A stretch of DNA of 32,024 nt from Legionella moravica DSM 19234 (GTDB lineage: Bacteria > Pseudomonadota > Gammaproteobacteria > Legionellales > Legionellaceae), in assembly GCF_000423305.1 (NCBI RefSeq), contig NZ_AUHS01000034.1, forward strand, positions 1 to 32,024, read 5' to 3'. The notes beneath the pieces were generated by a model. The model was given only the letters and a program-made list of their open reading frames with translations, was not told the origin of the DNA and did not search any database. A program made the translations under genes and the position numbers. This document shows positions 4,866 to 13,806 of this stretch, piece by piece (the first letter of the stretch is position 1; the number at the start of each line of letters is the position of its first letter).

Positions 4866-7598
4866 TTATTGTGAGTATTGATTTTCATATTCATTAAGCA
4901 CTGCATCGATGCTTTGAATTAATTCAGCAAAAGCTCCGGATAAGTCATCTATTTTTGCGTTGGCTGCTGCCAGTTTTTCCATTTGCATCACTTTCTTTTG
5001 CAAGACAGGAACACCACAAAAACAACAGGCTCCATGTAATTTATGTGCTAACTCGCCCAGGCCCTTGATGTTTTTGTTATGCATGAGCTCGATAAATTCT
5101 TCCCGGTTTTTATACAGTTCCTCGATGAACTTTGCCAGAAATTCTTCGGCGAGCTCTTGATTTCCTGAAACTTTTTGAACACACAATTGCCAGTCGATCG
5201 CTGCGTGTTTGGCTTTGTCAACAATACGCAGAATCTGTAGCAATAATTGTTTTTCATCTATCGGTTTTTGCAGACAAAAATCAACACCTGATTTTTTCAA
5301 ATCTACTGTGCTGATATCACCACTGTTTGCACTGATCAGAACAATGGGAGTATGTTTGTTAAGCAAGGAGTTGTGGCGAATCATTCGGGCAGCTTCCAGA
5401 CCATTGAGTTTTGGCATTTGCAAGTCGAGCAGGATAATATTGAACTTTTTATCTTCACAAGCTGTTACAGCCATAGCTCCATCATCAACTGCCGTTACAT
5501 GGGTATTCTCATTTAATAAGGAGTTGAGGAGCATTTTGTTGACCGGATTATCCTCAGCGATTAATAATTCAGGGTGTAAGAAGCGCAATTGTTCGCGTAA
5601 GCCGTCTAATTCATGATTTGTTGCTTTTTCACTCGTGTTATTGTTGTTCAGCGATTCGATGAGATCCTGAAGTTTCTGTATGCTGATGGGTTTGTATAAA
5701 AATCCATGGGCTCCAAGTGCCGCGTAATCGTTTATAGGCCATTTCGAAATCAGAACACTGGGTAGGTGATGGTGTTGTTTAATCAACTCGGCTACCTGTT
5801 GTTCGCAACCCTGATTGACGTTAATAAACGCTATGTTGCAGTTGGTGTTTTTAGCCAGGGCTTTTGCCAGTTTGTTAAATGAGTTAACCGCAACACATTC
5901 AATACCCCAATATCCCAGCCCATTACATAAGGCCTCTAAATGCAGGGGGTTGTCATCAAAACACAAAATTTTAAGATGAGCGAAGCGGTGAGTCTGGTTT
6001 TTTTCAATTTCATAGGCTAGTAATTTTTCAACTTTTATTCGCGCTGTAAACGTTGACCCTTTGTTCAGTTCGCTGGTGAGACTGATACGGCCATGCATTT
6101 CTTCACAGAGTTTTTTACAGATAACCAGACCTAATCCTGACCCCCCATAACGTCGGGTTATGCTGGTGTCGGCCTGATTAAAGGCTGTAAACAATTTGTT
6201 TTGATCTTCAGGGGATATGCCTATACCTGTGTCGGTTATGGTAAACAGCAGGGTATAGTCTTTGTCGGTTTCGAGATCAATTTTGGTGCGTATTAAAACA
6301 TAACCGTGATCCGTGAATTTTACCGCATTGGTTACCAGATTACTGATAATCTGTTTGATTCTGAACGGATCGCCCAGTATGGTTTTAGGCACCTGTATGT
6401 CTGTGATCGGGATTAAATCAATACCCTTTTTGTGGGCATTGGGACTGGCCAGAGTAAGGACTTCGTCGACACACGCTCTGATGTCAACAGGGATGCAGTC
6501 GAGATGTAATTTACCCGCATCAATTTTTGAAAAATCGAGAATATCATTAATGATACCCAATAAATCCTGGGCAGATGATTTAATGGTTTTTACATAGTCA
6601 AGTTGCAATGGATCCAGTTTGCTTTCCAGTAATACATTGGTAAAACCGATAACCCCGTTCATTGGAGTTCGAATTTCATGGCTCATGTTCGCGATGAACT
6701 CTGATTTTTGTCGGCTTTTCTCTTCTGTTTTTTTCTTTTCCAGAGACAATTGAATGTTTTTCTCTTCCAGTAACTCCAGACTTTGTTGTAAATCTTCGGT
6801 GGCTACTTCAATATGTTGATTGAGATCTCTTATGGTATTCAGATATTGCTTTTGTAAGTGCGCACATCCTTTTTCAATAACGCCTAATTCTCCCTGGCTG
6901 CCGACTTTTATTTCTGTTTCAAACTCATTACTCAAAATTTGTTTCATGCTGCGGCGTAATCGGGAAATCGGTAAATAGATTCGCTTGGACAGAAAATAAT
7001 GAATGGTTAAGCCCATCAACAAGCCAAACAACGTAATAAAAATAGTGACTATAAGCATTTGATAGCGCTTGATGAGCATGGATTGCGTATCGATATCAAT
7101 GGACAGCCAGCCTAAAATATCGTCTGCCTGGAAGGCTACGGGGCTTGGAATGTTTTTGAATAAGGTGCTGTTGGAGTACAAGTTGAATTTGGGAATGGTT
7201 ATGGGGGCGATAAAATTAATGGTAAAGGGATTGATGTGTTTGCTTTCAATATAATCCCCAGTGAAGTCTGGTGGATTAAAGGGTTTATGGATGGAATGTT
7301 TTCCACCGCGATAAGCGAGCAATTGCCCGCTGGCATTGTAAAATGCAAGTGCTTTTACCTCGGGATTGATTGTGGATGCATTAATCAGTCCTTGCAAGGT
7401 GCGGTCATCATTACGAAGCAAGGCAAATTGAGCAGCAGGAAGTAACTGGCGAATGTAAGCCTCGCCTAAACGGGACATGTGTTGATTCAAGTCCTTCCCA
7501 AATTGGCCATTGTAAAATACAGCAAAAAGCAAGGCGACTAAGAAAGCTGGGATCAGCGTGGTGATTCTTAGTTGATATTTAATACCAATACTTTTCAA
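4866..7598 (-). CDS. letS: LetS, hybrid (tripartite) sensor histidine kinase of the GacS/BarA family
   Basis: This 910-residue kinase has the BarA layout: membrane segment 1 (about 10-30), a periplasmic sensor region, membrane segment 2 (about 180-203), HAMP and coiled coil (205-300), HisKA with FIANMSHEIRTPMNG (His307), HATPase with the N box (LVTNAVKF) and G boxes (DTGIG, GSGLG), a first receiver-like domain (543-650), a true receiver with ILLDLQMP (Asp725) and a C-terminal Hpt with AHKLHGA (His852). The first receiver lacks the phospho-acceptor Asp (IAFINVNQ) and is degenerate. In Legionella, LetS phosphorylates LetA, which drives RsmY/RsmZ synthesis and relieves CsrA repression at the switch to the transmissive phase. 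The start is a TTG. It lies upstream of the phosphofructokinase gene and divergent from gltX. Confidence 0.95.
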   Translation of the reverse strand: MKSIGIKYQLRITTLIPAFLVALLFAVFYNGQFGKDLNQHMSRLGEAYIRQLLPAAQFALLRNDDRTLQGLINASTINPEVKALAFYNASGQLLAYRGGKHSIHKPFNPPDFTGDYIESKHINPFTINFIAPITIPKFNLYSNSTLFKNIPSPVAFQADDILGWLSIDIDTQSMLIKRYQMLIVTIFITLFGLLMGLTIHYFLSKRIYLPISRLRRSMKQILSNEFETEIKVGSQGELGVIEKGCAHLQKQYLNTIRDLNQHIEVATEDLQQSLELLEEKNIQLSLEKKKTEEKSRQKSEFIANMSHEIRTPMNGVIGFTNVLLESKLDPLQLDYVKTIKSSAQDLLGIINDILDFSKIDAGKLHLDCIPVDIRACVDEVLTLASPNAHKKGIDLIPITDIQVPKTILGDPFRIKQIISNLVTNAVKFTDHGYVLIRTKIDLETDKDYTLLFTITDTGIGISPEDQNKLFTAFNQADTSITRRYGGSGLGLVICKKLCEEMHGRISLTSELNKGSTFTARIKVEKLLAYEIEKNQTHRFAHLKILCFDDNPLHLEALCNGLGYWGIECVAVNSFNKLAKALAKNTNCNIAFINVNQGCEQQVAELIKQHHHLPSVLISKWPINDYAALGAHGFLYKPISIQKLQDLIESLNNNNTSEKATNHELDGLREQLRFLHPELLIAEDNPVNKMLLNSLLNENTHVTAVDDGAMAVTACEDKKFNIILLDLQMPKLNGLEAARMIRHNSLLNKHTPIVLISANSGDISTVDLKKSGVDFCLQKPIDEKQLLLQILRIVDKAKHAAIDWQLCVQKVSGNQELAEEFLAKFIEELYKNREEFIELMHNKNIKGLGELAHKLHGACCFCGVPVLQKKVMQMEKLAAANAKIDDLSGAFAELIQSIDAVLNEYENQYSQ

Positions 7599-7608
7599 GA
7601 TAACTCCC
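7596..7608 (-). promoter_or_regulatory. Ribosome site that fixes a TTG start for letS
   Basis: On the minus strand GGGAG (7604-7608) stands 5 nt before TTG (7596-7598). No in-frame ATG lies upstream in the open frame, and the first membrane helix starts only ten residues in. A TTG codon normally lowers initiation, so LetS output may be kept low at this step. Confidence 0.75.
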
Positions 7609-7636
7609 GTTTATACTGAATTGAGCGGTTGAATCT

Positions 7637-7664
7637 TTGCGTTGATGGTAAAGTCGGCTATTAT
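7637..7664 (+). promoter_or_regulatory. Sigma-70-like promoter of gltX
   Basis: TTGCGT (7637-7642), a 16-bp spacer and TATTAT (7659-7664) predict transcription from about 7671. That places the in-frame TTG at 7629 upstream of the transcript and supports the ATG at 7701. Confidence 0.55.
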
Positions 7665-7700
7665 AGCCCGATTGTTTTATTCCTTACAACGGATGATATT

Positions 7701-9113
7701 ATGACTGTTAGAACTCGATTTGCTCCAAGCCCTACTGGATTTTTACATGTGGGAGGAGTAAGAACAGCCTTATTCTCCTGGTTATATGCCAAACGTCATC
7801 AGGGTCAGTTTATTCTAAGAATAGAAGATACTGATAGAGAGCGGTCTACGCAAGAGTCAGTTCAGGCTATTTTAGATGGCATGGCCTGGCTGGGCATGGA
7901 TTGTGATGAGGGGCCTTATTATCAAACTGATCGCTATACCCGTTACATTGAGGTAGCGCAGCAATTTCTGGATGAAGGCAAGGCTTATCGTTGTGTTTGC
8001 AGTAAAGAGCGGCTTGAGTCGCTTCGTGAGTCGCAATTAGCTGCTAAATTAAAGCCTCGCTATGATGGCCATTGCCGTAATAAAAATCTGCCTGAATCCG
8101 ATGTTCCTTTCGTTATTCGCTTCAAGAATCCTGATAGCGGTATGGTTTCATTTAAAGATGAAGTGTATGGCGATATCCATGTTGATAATAATGAATTGGA
8201 CGATTTAATTTTAGTTCGATCAGATGGGCATCCCACGTACAATTTTGCTGTAGTCATTGATGATTTGGATATGAATATTACGCATGTGATTCGCGGTGAT
8301 GATCATATCAATAACACACCAAGGCAAATTAATTTATTTAAAGCATTGAATGCCCCGATTCCAGTTTTTGCTCATTTGCCAATGATATTAGGCGATGATG
8401 GTAAGCGTTTGTCCAAAAGACATGGTGCTGTAGGGGTGATGCAGTTTAAAGAATTAGGGATTTTACCGCATGCCTTGTTAAATTATTTGGTTCGCCTGGG
8501 GTGGTCGAATGGCGATCAGGAAATCTTTAGTGTTGAGGAAATGATCTCTTGTTTTGATTTAAAGAATGTGAGCAGGGGAGTATCGAGCTTTAACTACGAT
8601 AAATTATATTGGTTGAATCAACACTATCAAAAAAGTGATGATCCCGATTCAGTTGCACAAGCGTTGAGTTGGCATTTTGAGCAGGCGGGTATCGATTTAA
8701 GCAAAGGGCCACAGCTTAAGGATTTGGTCGTGACTCAGGCTGAACGGTGTAAGTCTTTGGCAGAAATGTGTAATTTGAGCCTTTATTTTTATACCGATTC
8801 AATCGAATACGATGACGATGCCGTTAAAAAGCATTTACGTCCTGCAATTCTGGAGCCTTTGGCAGCACTCTATGAACGTTTGAAAGAAGTGAATGATTGG
8901 CAAAAAGATCATCTTCAGGAATGCATTAACGATATTAGTGCGCAATTTGATATGAATATGGGAAAAATTGCTCAGCCATTGCGAGTAGCGGTTACAGGAA
9001 CGAGCATGTCTCCTTCCATTGATATGACATTGACTTTATTAGGTAAACAACGTGTTTTAAGCCGTTTGGAACAAGCTCTTGAGAAAATACGGTTGAGAGC
9101 CAGCGCACAATAA
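7701..9113 (+). CDS. gltX: Glutamyl-tRNA synthetase
   Basis: This 470-residue class I aminoacyl-tRNA synthetase charges tRNA-Glu in the cytoplasm. The N-terminus MTVRTRFAPSPTGFLHVGG contains the HIGH-like ATP site (HVGG). GEDTDRERS-type residues appear as RIEDTDRERST at about 40-50, the second ATP motif is KRLSKRHGAV around 234-243, and the C-terminal helical anticodon-binding domain ends with LGKQRVLSRLEQAL. Length is typical for a bacterial enzyme. The cluster CVCSKERL fits the Zn-finger-like region, though I do not see all four expected Cys. The ATG at 7701 is chosen because the family signature starts right there and a promoter lies between it and the upstream TTG. Confidence 0.97.
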   Translation: MTVRTRFAPSPTGFLHVGGVRTALFSWLYAKRHQGQFILRIEDTDRERSTQESVQAILDGMAWLGMDCDEGPYYQTDRYTRYIEVAQQFLDEGKAYRCVCSKERLESLRESQLAAKLKPRYDGHCRNKNLPESDVPFVIRFKNPDSGMVSFKDEVYGDIHVDNNELDDLILVRSDGHPTYNFAVVIDDLDMNITHVIRGDDHINNTPRQINLFKALNAPIPVFAHLPMILGDDGKRLSKRHGAVGVMQFKELGILPHALLNYLVRLGWSNGDQEIFSVEEMISCFDLKNVSRGVSSFNYDKLYWLNQHYQKSDDPDSVAQALSWHFEQAGIDLSKGPQLKDLVVTQAERCKSLAEMCNLSLYFYTDSIEYDDDAVKKHLRPAILEPLAALYERLKEVNDWQKDHLQECINDISAQFDMNMGKIAQPLRVAVTGTSMSPSIDMTLTLLGKQRVLSRLEQALEKIRLRASAQ

Positions 9114-9169
9114 TCCTTCATTTTTGTCCGGGGTTGATAAGGGCCTTTCCCTTGACCCCGGAACTTTCT

Positions 9170-9533
9170 GTATACGTTCTCTGTACATGACAAAAAAACT
9201 GTCATGCCCGCGCCAGGCGGGTAACCATTTGGCATTCGACACTGAAGTAAATTGAGATAGCTCGCTGGCATACCATTTTGGCAACACACGGATGGCTTGG
9301 TTGAAGAATTCACCAAAAAATATCCCGTTCATCATTTGGATTCTTATGAAATTCACATTGCTGTTTATGAAGCCATAACCAGAGAAAATCGTATCTAAAA
9401 GTGGAACTGTCAATGGAAAATAAATCTCATTGAGCAAAACAATCTTCAGTGGCTTGACCTTGGCATCGGTTTATTTTGATGGATGGTTGCCTGCGCGGGC
9501 ATGACAGTTTTTTTGTCATGTACAGAAGTATAC
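9170..9533. mobile_element. 364-bp inverted-repeat element (MITE-like or element remnant)
   Basis: Arms 9170-9228 and 9483-9533 are near-perfect inverted repeats apart from short indels. Each contains GTACATGACAAAAAAACTGT and a segment like CATGCCCGCG(C)CAGGC. The poly-A tract sits in its own small palindrome (ATGACA ... TGTCAT). No transposase is present. The rest of the 9114-9643 gap holds a GC-rich hairpin at about 9128-9161 (CCGGGGT ... ACCCCGG), possibly the gltX terminator although it lacks a T tail, and a gene fragment inside the element. Confidence 0.75.
9261..9398 (+). pseudogene. Possible C-terminal gene remnant inside the inverted-repeat element
   Basis: A 45-codon open stretch ending in TAA reads, in part, LVEEFTKKYPVHHLDSYEIH and then IAVYEAITRENRI. 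Its charged, protein-like composition differs from the repeat arms. It has no start codon or ribosome site, and a stop lies just upstream. I do not recognise the family. It may be chance. Confidence 0.25.
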
Positions 9534-9643
9534 GCCTTTAAAAAACATCAATTATTTTAAAGTACTGTAGTAACTTCAGATCAATTCAAGTTAATATAAA
9601 TGAACATTTAATTGAATTTGTACTGAAGACCGGAACATAAATC

Positions 9644-10909
9644 ATGAAGATAAAATCAAGTATTTGCAGACTTGCCCTGGTTGCATCATTAATATCGACA
9701 TCTAGCTACGCAGACTCTAGTTCTCTGGACACGGAATTAAAACAACAGATGCAGAAGGTAGTGGCTGATTATTATAAACAATACAGTGATAAGGAATTAT
9801 TTACTGCAATGGCTGCCTCAGTACTTATTCCTCACAATAAGCAGACAGATATTAAAAATACCATCACTGTAGTCAAAGGAACAATGGGTTTTCCTCCATT
9901 CAATCAGGAAATAACGTCCAACAGTTTATTTGATATAGGCAGCATTACCAAATCCTTTACTTCTTTAATTTTGTTGCAATTACAGACAGAAGGCGTGTTG
10001 TCGCTCGATGATACTTTGGGCAAATGGTTGCCTCAGTATCCTAACTGGAAAGAGGTGACTCTTCGCCAGCTTTTGAATATGACCAGTGGTATTCCAAATT
10101 ACTCGGAAGATCCGGTGTTTGCTAAAAAAATGATGAGTGATCTCAGCCATGTATGGACTGATGAAGAGTTACTGACTTATGCACATCCTGAACAAGCCCT
10201 CAAGGTGAATCATGTCAATCGCTATGAATATTGTAATTCCAATTATGTTCTCGCGGCGCTGGTTATTGAAAAGGCGACTCAGGATACTTTTGAAAATCAG
10301 TTGAAAAAAAGAATCATTAATTCTAAAAACAATCTGAATGAGTCTTTTTATCCTGCCGGGCCCAATGGGGTAGCTGTGGGAAATGTTATAAAAAATCGAC
10401 GGGTACATGGTTATTTTTATGATGAGGCCACTAAAAAATCAGTGGATACAATTAACAATGATTTATCCTGGGCTTCCTCAGCAGGGGCTATTGTGGCAAC
10501 GGTTGAAGATGTAGTGCAATGGGTGCAATTACTTTATCACGGCACTTTAATTAATCCAGAATATCGGGAAAAAATTCTGACTGAACTGGAATCCGTAGTC
10601 TCTACAAAGACTGGAAGACCCATTGACACGGTAACTGCAGCAGATCCGATGGCATTCGGGTTGGGTGTTGCGTACCGTTATGATAATGAGATGAAGCAGC
10701 GGTTTTGGTTTTATGAGGGAAGTACTTTAGGCTTCAGAGTGATGTATTTATGGAGTCCATGTAATGATGTGACTACAGTTGTTGCATTGAATAGTAAAGG
10801 GGCGGAAGGAAATCCGGATTCGAAGATGGGTGATCATATTGGAACAGCGAATTTGCATTTGTATCAGGCGATAATGCGATTGCATCCTGAATTACAATGT
10901 AAAGGCTAG
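9644..10909 (+). CDS. Secreted serine hydrolase, beta-lactamase / D-Ala-D-Ala carboxypeptidase family, copy 1
   Basis: This 421-residue protein has a clear signal peptide (MKIKSSICRLALVASLISTSSYA) and a class C beta-lactamase-like (peptidase S12) fold. The SxxK motif is Ser100-Ile-Thr-Lys103 in DIGSITKSFTSL, and the YxN motif is Tyr196-Cys-Asn198 in YEYCNSNY. The third, KTG/HTG-like box reads YEGSTLGF, so its first residue is unusual. Members act as D-Ala-D-Ala peptidases, esterases or beta-lactamases; the substrate cannot be told here. Two Cys (SPCND, ELQCKG) near the end could form a disulfide after export. It is followed, after a 340-bp gap with a palindromic repeat, by a close paralogue in the same direction. 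Confidence 0.85.
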   Translation: MKIKSSICRLALVASLISTSSYADSSSLDTELKQQMQKVVADYYKQYSDKELFTAMAASVLIPHNKQTDIKNTITVVKGTMGFPPFNQEITSNSLFDIGSITKSFTSLILLQLQTEGVLSLDDTLGKWLPQYPNWKEVTLRQLLNMTSGIPNYSEDPVFAKKMMSDLSHVWTDEELLTYAHPEQALKVNHVNRYEYCNSNYVLAALVIEKATQDTFENQLKKRIINSKNNLNESFYPAGPNGVAVGNVIKNRRVHGYFYDEATKKSVDTINNDLSWASSAGAIVATVEDVVQWVQLLYHGTLINPEYREKILTELESVVSTKTGRPIDTVTAADPMAFGLGVAYRYDNEMKQRFWFYEGSTLGFRVMYLWSPCNDVTTVVALNSKGAEGNPDSKMGDHIGTANLHLYQAIMRLHPELQCKG

Positions 10910-10992
10910 ATACCTGGGATATTTTCAATATATCGTCAGTCGACTCAATCGATTTTCCTTGACTTTACCTTTGAATAACAGCGCCATAAAAT

Positions 10993-11081
10993 TGGATCCC
11001 GCGGTCGATGCCGCGGGAATTCGGTTGTTAAGTAAACAAGAGTTACATTTCGAATTCTCGCTGCTTCGACCGCGGGATCCA
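10993..11081. repeat. Inverted repeat with self-complementary arms
   Basis: The left arm 10993-11022 and right arm 11051-11081 are inverted copies sharing TGGATCCCGCGGTCGA and GAATTCG. The left arm is also a hairpin by itself (CCCGCGG ... CCGCGGG). AGTAAACAAG (11031) and its complement CTTGTTTAC (about 11098) form another pair. Related single arms occur at 21853 and 27903. The rest of the 10910-11249 gap shows no gene. Confidence 0.7.
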
Positions 11082-11249
11082 GCACATGTAGCCCTTTACT
11101 TGTTTACGAAATCTATAAATCTGCAACTATCCTGGCCTTGTCGTTGGAATTCAGTTGAGATATTTTAGAGTAAATTTACCCTTTTTCCTGTATTTAATAT
11201 AAAATAGAGCCGATTTTGGTCGTTTCCATTGGATTATCGGGTGTTTTTT

Positions 11250-12515
11250 ATGAAATTATCAAAAACTCTAATGAGTGTCTTTCTCGCAGCACAACTCATT
11301 GTTTCAGAGTCATGGGCAGGTTTCATCAGCACTGAGCCTGTAAAAAAAGATATCATTCAGTTTGTTATTGATGATTATTATAAAAAATACAGTAAAAAAG
11401 AACAATTTACTGCTATTTCTGCGTCTGTATTGATTCCTCAGAATGATCAAGATGCTGTTGACGAGATTAAAACAGTAATGACAGGTCATGTTGGGTTCCC
11501 CCCTTTTTCAGAAGTGATTACCTTTGATCATTTGTTTGATATAGGCAGTATTACCAAATCATTTACTTCGCTGATTTTATTGCAATTACAATCTGAAGAT
11601 GCTTTATCTCTTGATGATCCAATAGGGAAATGGCTGCCTCAATACCCTAACTGGAGTGAGGTAACCATTCGGCAGTTATTGAATATGACCAGCGGTATTC
11701 CAAATTACTCGAATGATCCGGAGTTTTGGAACAAAATGGAGCATGATTTAAGTCATGTCTGGACCGATGAAGAATTACTCACCTATGCCCATCCTGAAAA
11801 ACCAATAGAGCGGAAGGATACGAACCTCTTTGATTATTCCAATACCAATTATATTCTTGCGGGATTAATCATTGAAAAAGTAACTCATGATACCTTTGCG
11901 AATCAACTTCAAGAACGGATTATTAATCAGCATAATGTTTTGAATAACACCTTCTATCCTGCAGGGCCAGATGGAGTTGCGGTTAAAGAGTCTATTGTCG
12001 ATCGCAAAATGCACGGCTATTATTTGGATCCAACAAATAATAAAATCGTGGATGCGTTTGTCAATGATTTATCCTGGGCTGGAGCTGCCGGAGCGATAGT
12101 CGCCAATACTGAAGACGTAATGCGTTGGGTTCAAATCCTTTATCATGGCACGTTGATTGATCCAGTTCACAGAGACAAAGCTTTAAACGAACTGACCTCT
12201 GTAGTATCGATGAAAACCGGGAAGCCCATTGCTACAGTCACAGAAGACGATCCGTTGGGCTTTGGTTTGGGGGTTGGATATTATTATGACCAGAAGTCAG
12301 GATTAAAATTTTGGACCTATCAGGGCAGTACTTTAGGATTCAGAGTCATGTACCTATGGCAACCTTGCAATAATGTCACTACGGTTGTTGCTTTGAACAG
12401 TAAAGGAGGTGAGGACGCCTCTGATTCTAAAATGGGGAATCATATTCTGGAAGCGAATATGAATTTGTATCATACGATTATTGAACACCATCCTCAGCTG
12501 CGTTGTGCTGTTTAA
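11250..12515 (+). CDS. Secreted serine hydrolase, beta-lactamase / D-Ala-D-Ala carboxypeptidase family, copy 2
   Basis: This 421-residue protein has the same length and layout as the upstream copy: signal peptide (MKLSKTLMSVFLAAQLIVSESWA), Ser100-Ile-Thr-Lys103 in GSITKSFTSL, a Tyr-Ser-Asn motif in FDYSNTNYI, and the altered third box YQGSTLGF. Identity to copy 1 is high in the catalytic core and lower in the signal peptide and around residues 160-190. I start at the ATG at 11250, not the TTG at 11229, because it begins the signal peptide. It is one of a tandem duplicated pair. The next gene begins 22 bp after its stop, so they may share a transcript. Confidence 0.85.
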   Translation: MKLSKTLMSVFLAAQLIVSESWAGFISTEPVKKDIIQFVIDDYYKKYSKKEQFTAISASVLIPQNDQDAVDEIKTVMTGHVGFPPFSEVITFDHLFDIGSITKSFTSLILLQLQSEDALSLDDPIGKWLPQYPNWSEVTIRQLLNMTSGIPNYSNDPEFWNKMEHDLSHVWTDEELLTYAHPEKPIERKDTNLFDYSNTNYILAGLIIEKVTHDTFANQLQERIINQHNVLNNTFYPAGPDGVAVKESIVDRKMHGYYLDPTNNKIVDAFVNDLSWAGAAGAIVANTEDVMRWVQILYHGTLIDPVHRDKALNELTSVVSMKTGKPIATVTEDDPLGFGLGVGYYYDQKSGLKFWTYQGSTLGFRVMYLWQPCNNVTTVVALNSKGGEDASDSKMGNHILEANMNLYHTIIEHHPQLRCAV

Positions 12516-12537
12516 TTGATTTTTTTGTTGAAACTCT

Positions 12538-13533
12538 ATGACCATCACTATAAATAAAGAAACCGATAAATTCTTCCTTGCATTAGGCAAGGAAGGCAAG
12601 CATACCTTTATCATGTTTGGCGTTTATGACCAAAATAAAGTAAGACATTTGCTTTGCCGGGTAGGAAAAGATATTAATGAGCCTAATCAACCTGGCGAGA
12701 ACCGATGTATGGCTATTGCCGGACGTATAGCTGATGTGTTTTTTTCAAAGATTAAATCCAGACTAAAGAATGAGCGAATTTCGAGAGATAATCCGGGTAA
12801 CATACCAATCAGTTATCAGGCTTATGACACAACTTATGAACATTATCTTGAGTTTATTGGATTACTTGAAACCCTGCAAAATAAACACAATCGCTATTTA
12901 TGCTATAAGCCGAGAAAACAAGAAGGGAATCACATTGAGTTGACTAAATCATTTCAGTTAATAACGAACAATCAAAAACTGCATGAGGGTATTAAAAAGA
13001 ATATCGAAGAGTTTTCTATTGATAACACCTGCCGGCATACTGCTATCAAGCTTGTTGAGGAAGTTCAAAAAGTTCCTGTATCCTCTCTGGTATCCTCTAA
13101 TTTTTTTATTGATTTACCTTACAGAACACAACTTGTTTATGGAAAACCCAGCATGGGCATTCCATTCTATGTATTGCCCATGTCGCCAGATGCTTATCCT
13201 GATCTAAACGCAGTACAAAAATCCATAATAGAAAAGCTCTATGCACGGATGGAGCGTTTGGTTTTGCTCGAACCTGCTTCTGCACAAACCGTAAAAAAAT
13301 TTAATAGTATTAAAACTGAGTACACTCAGATCGTTGGACCCCAAAGAGAATTTAATCTGGAGCAATTACTGCAAAGCATCCAAACATGGAAAGAACGAGA
13401 TAAATCCATTTTAAATTCATTGCGAACAACTTATTTTTGGGATGCATTTTTTACACGAACTTCAGCTACTATGACGATGATCAACGAGATTGAGCACAGA
13501 CTTATTACGCAAAATAAAAAAAATTCAATGTAA
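12538..13533 (+). CDS. Putative Dot/Icm effector with a possible permuted papain-like core
   Basis: This 331-residue soluble protein has no signal peptide and no membrane segment. Two conserved-looking blocks stand out: an N-terminal strand GKEGKHTFIMFGVYDQNKV containing His22, and DNTCRHTAIKLVEEVQ (162-177) with Cys165 at the head of a helix. His in an early strand and a later N-x-C helix is the order of circularly permuted NlpC/P60-like peptidases, so a Cys hydrolase is possible; this is inference. From memory, the stretches around PISYQAYDTTYEHYLEF and GKPSMGIPFYVLPMSP resemble conserved domains of several Legionella effectors. It lies 22 bp after a secreted hydrolase gene. The ribosome site is weak. 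Function unknown; effector status is moderately likely. Confidence 0.6.
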   Translation: MTITINKETDKFFLALGKEGKHTFIMFGVYDQNKVRHLLCRVGKDINEPNQPGENRCMAIAGRIADVFFSKIKSRLKNERISRDNPGNIPISYQAYDTTYEHYLEFIGLLETLQNKHNRYLCYKPRKQEGNHIELTKSFQLITNNQKLHEGIKKNIEEFSIDNTCRHTAIKLVEEVQKVPVSSLVSSNFFIDLPYRTQLVYGKPSMGIPFYVLPMSPDAYPDLNAVQKSIIEKLYARMERLVLLEPASAQTVKKFNSIKTEYTQIVGPQREFNLEQLLQSIQTWKERDKSILNSLRTTYFWDAFFTRTSATMTMINEIEHRLITQNKKNSM

Positions 13534-13806
13534 CTAATCTGAAATAACTTCGCATTGTCGCATCATTCTTTTTGTTTTTCTTTGGCAATACGCTTTTGCT
13601 CTAGGTTGACCTTTATTGGTGATTTATTTCAGGAATGGTTCACAGGATTTTGGGGACCCTTTGATACATTGCGAATACTTTTCAACGGAATAGCTCTTGC
13701 CTTCATTCCTGTTATGCTGCATGTTATATGCTACATTTAGAATTGGAACTGATTTCTAACGGTACACAATGAATACTCTGTGTGCCCCATTATCAAAGGA
13801 GTGACT

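Noticed and set aside
5209..5616. 135-codon plus-strand frame antisense to letS
   Set aside because: It is the shadow of a well-supported kinase coding frame and shows no domain or start signal.
9057..9437. 126-codon minus-strand frame across the inverted-repeat element
   Set aside because: It overlaps the gltX end and the repeat arm and has no ribosome site or recognisable domain. The plus-strand remnant is more protein-like.
10959..11168. 69-codon open frame between the two serine hydrolase genes
   Set aside because: It runs straight through the inverted repeat at 10993-11081 and has no protein-like features.
13555..13740. 61-codon hydrophobic open frame between the putative effector and the transferase genes
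   Set aside because: It has a TTG start, no ribosome site, no recognisable family and biased low-complexity composition. It may be a chance frame in AT-rich DNA.
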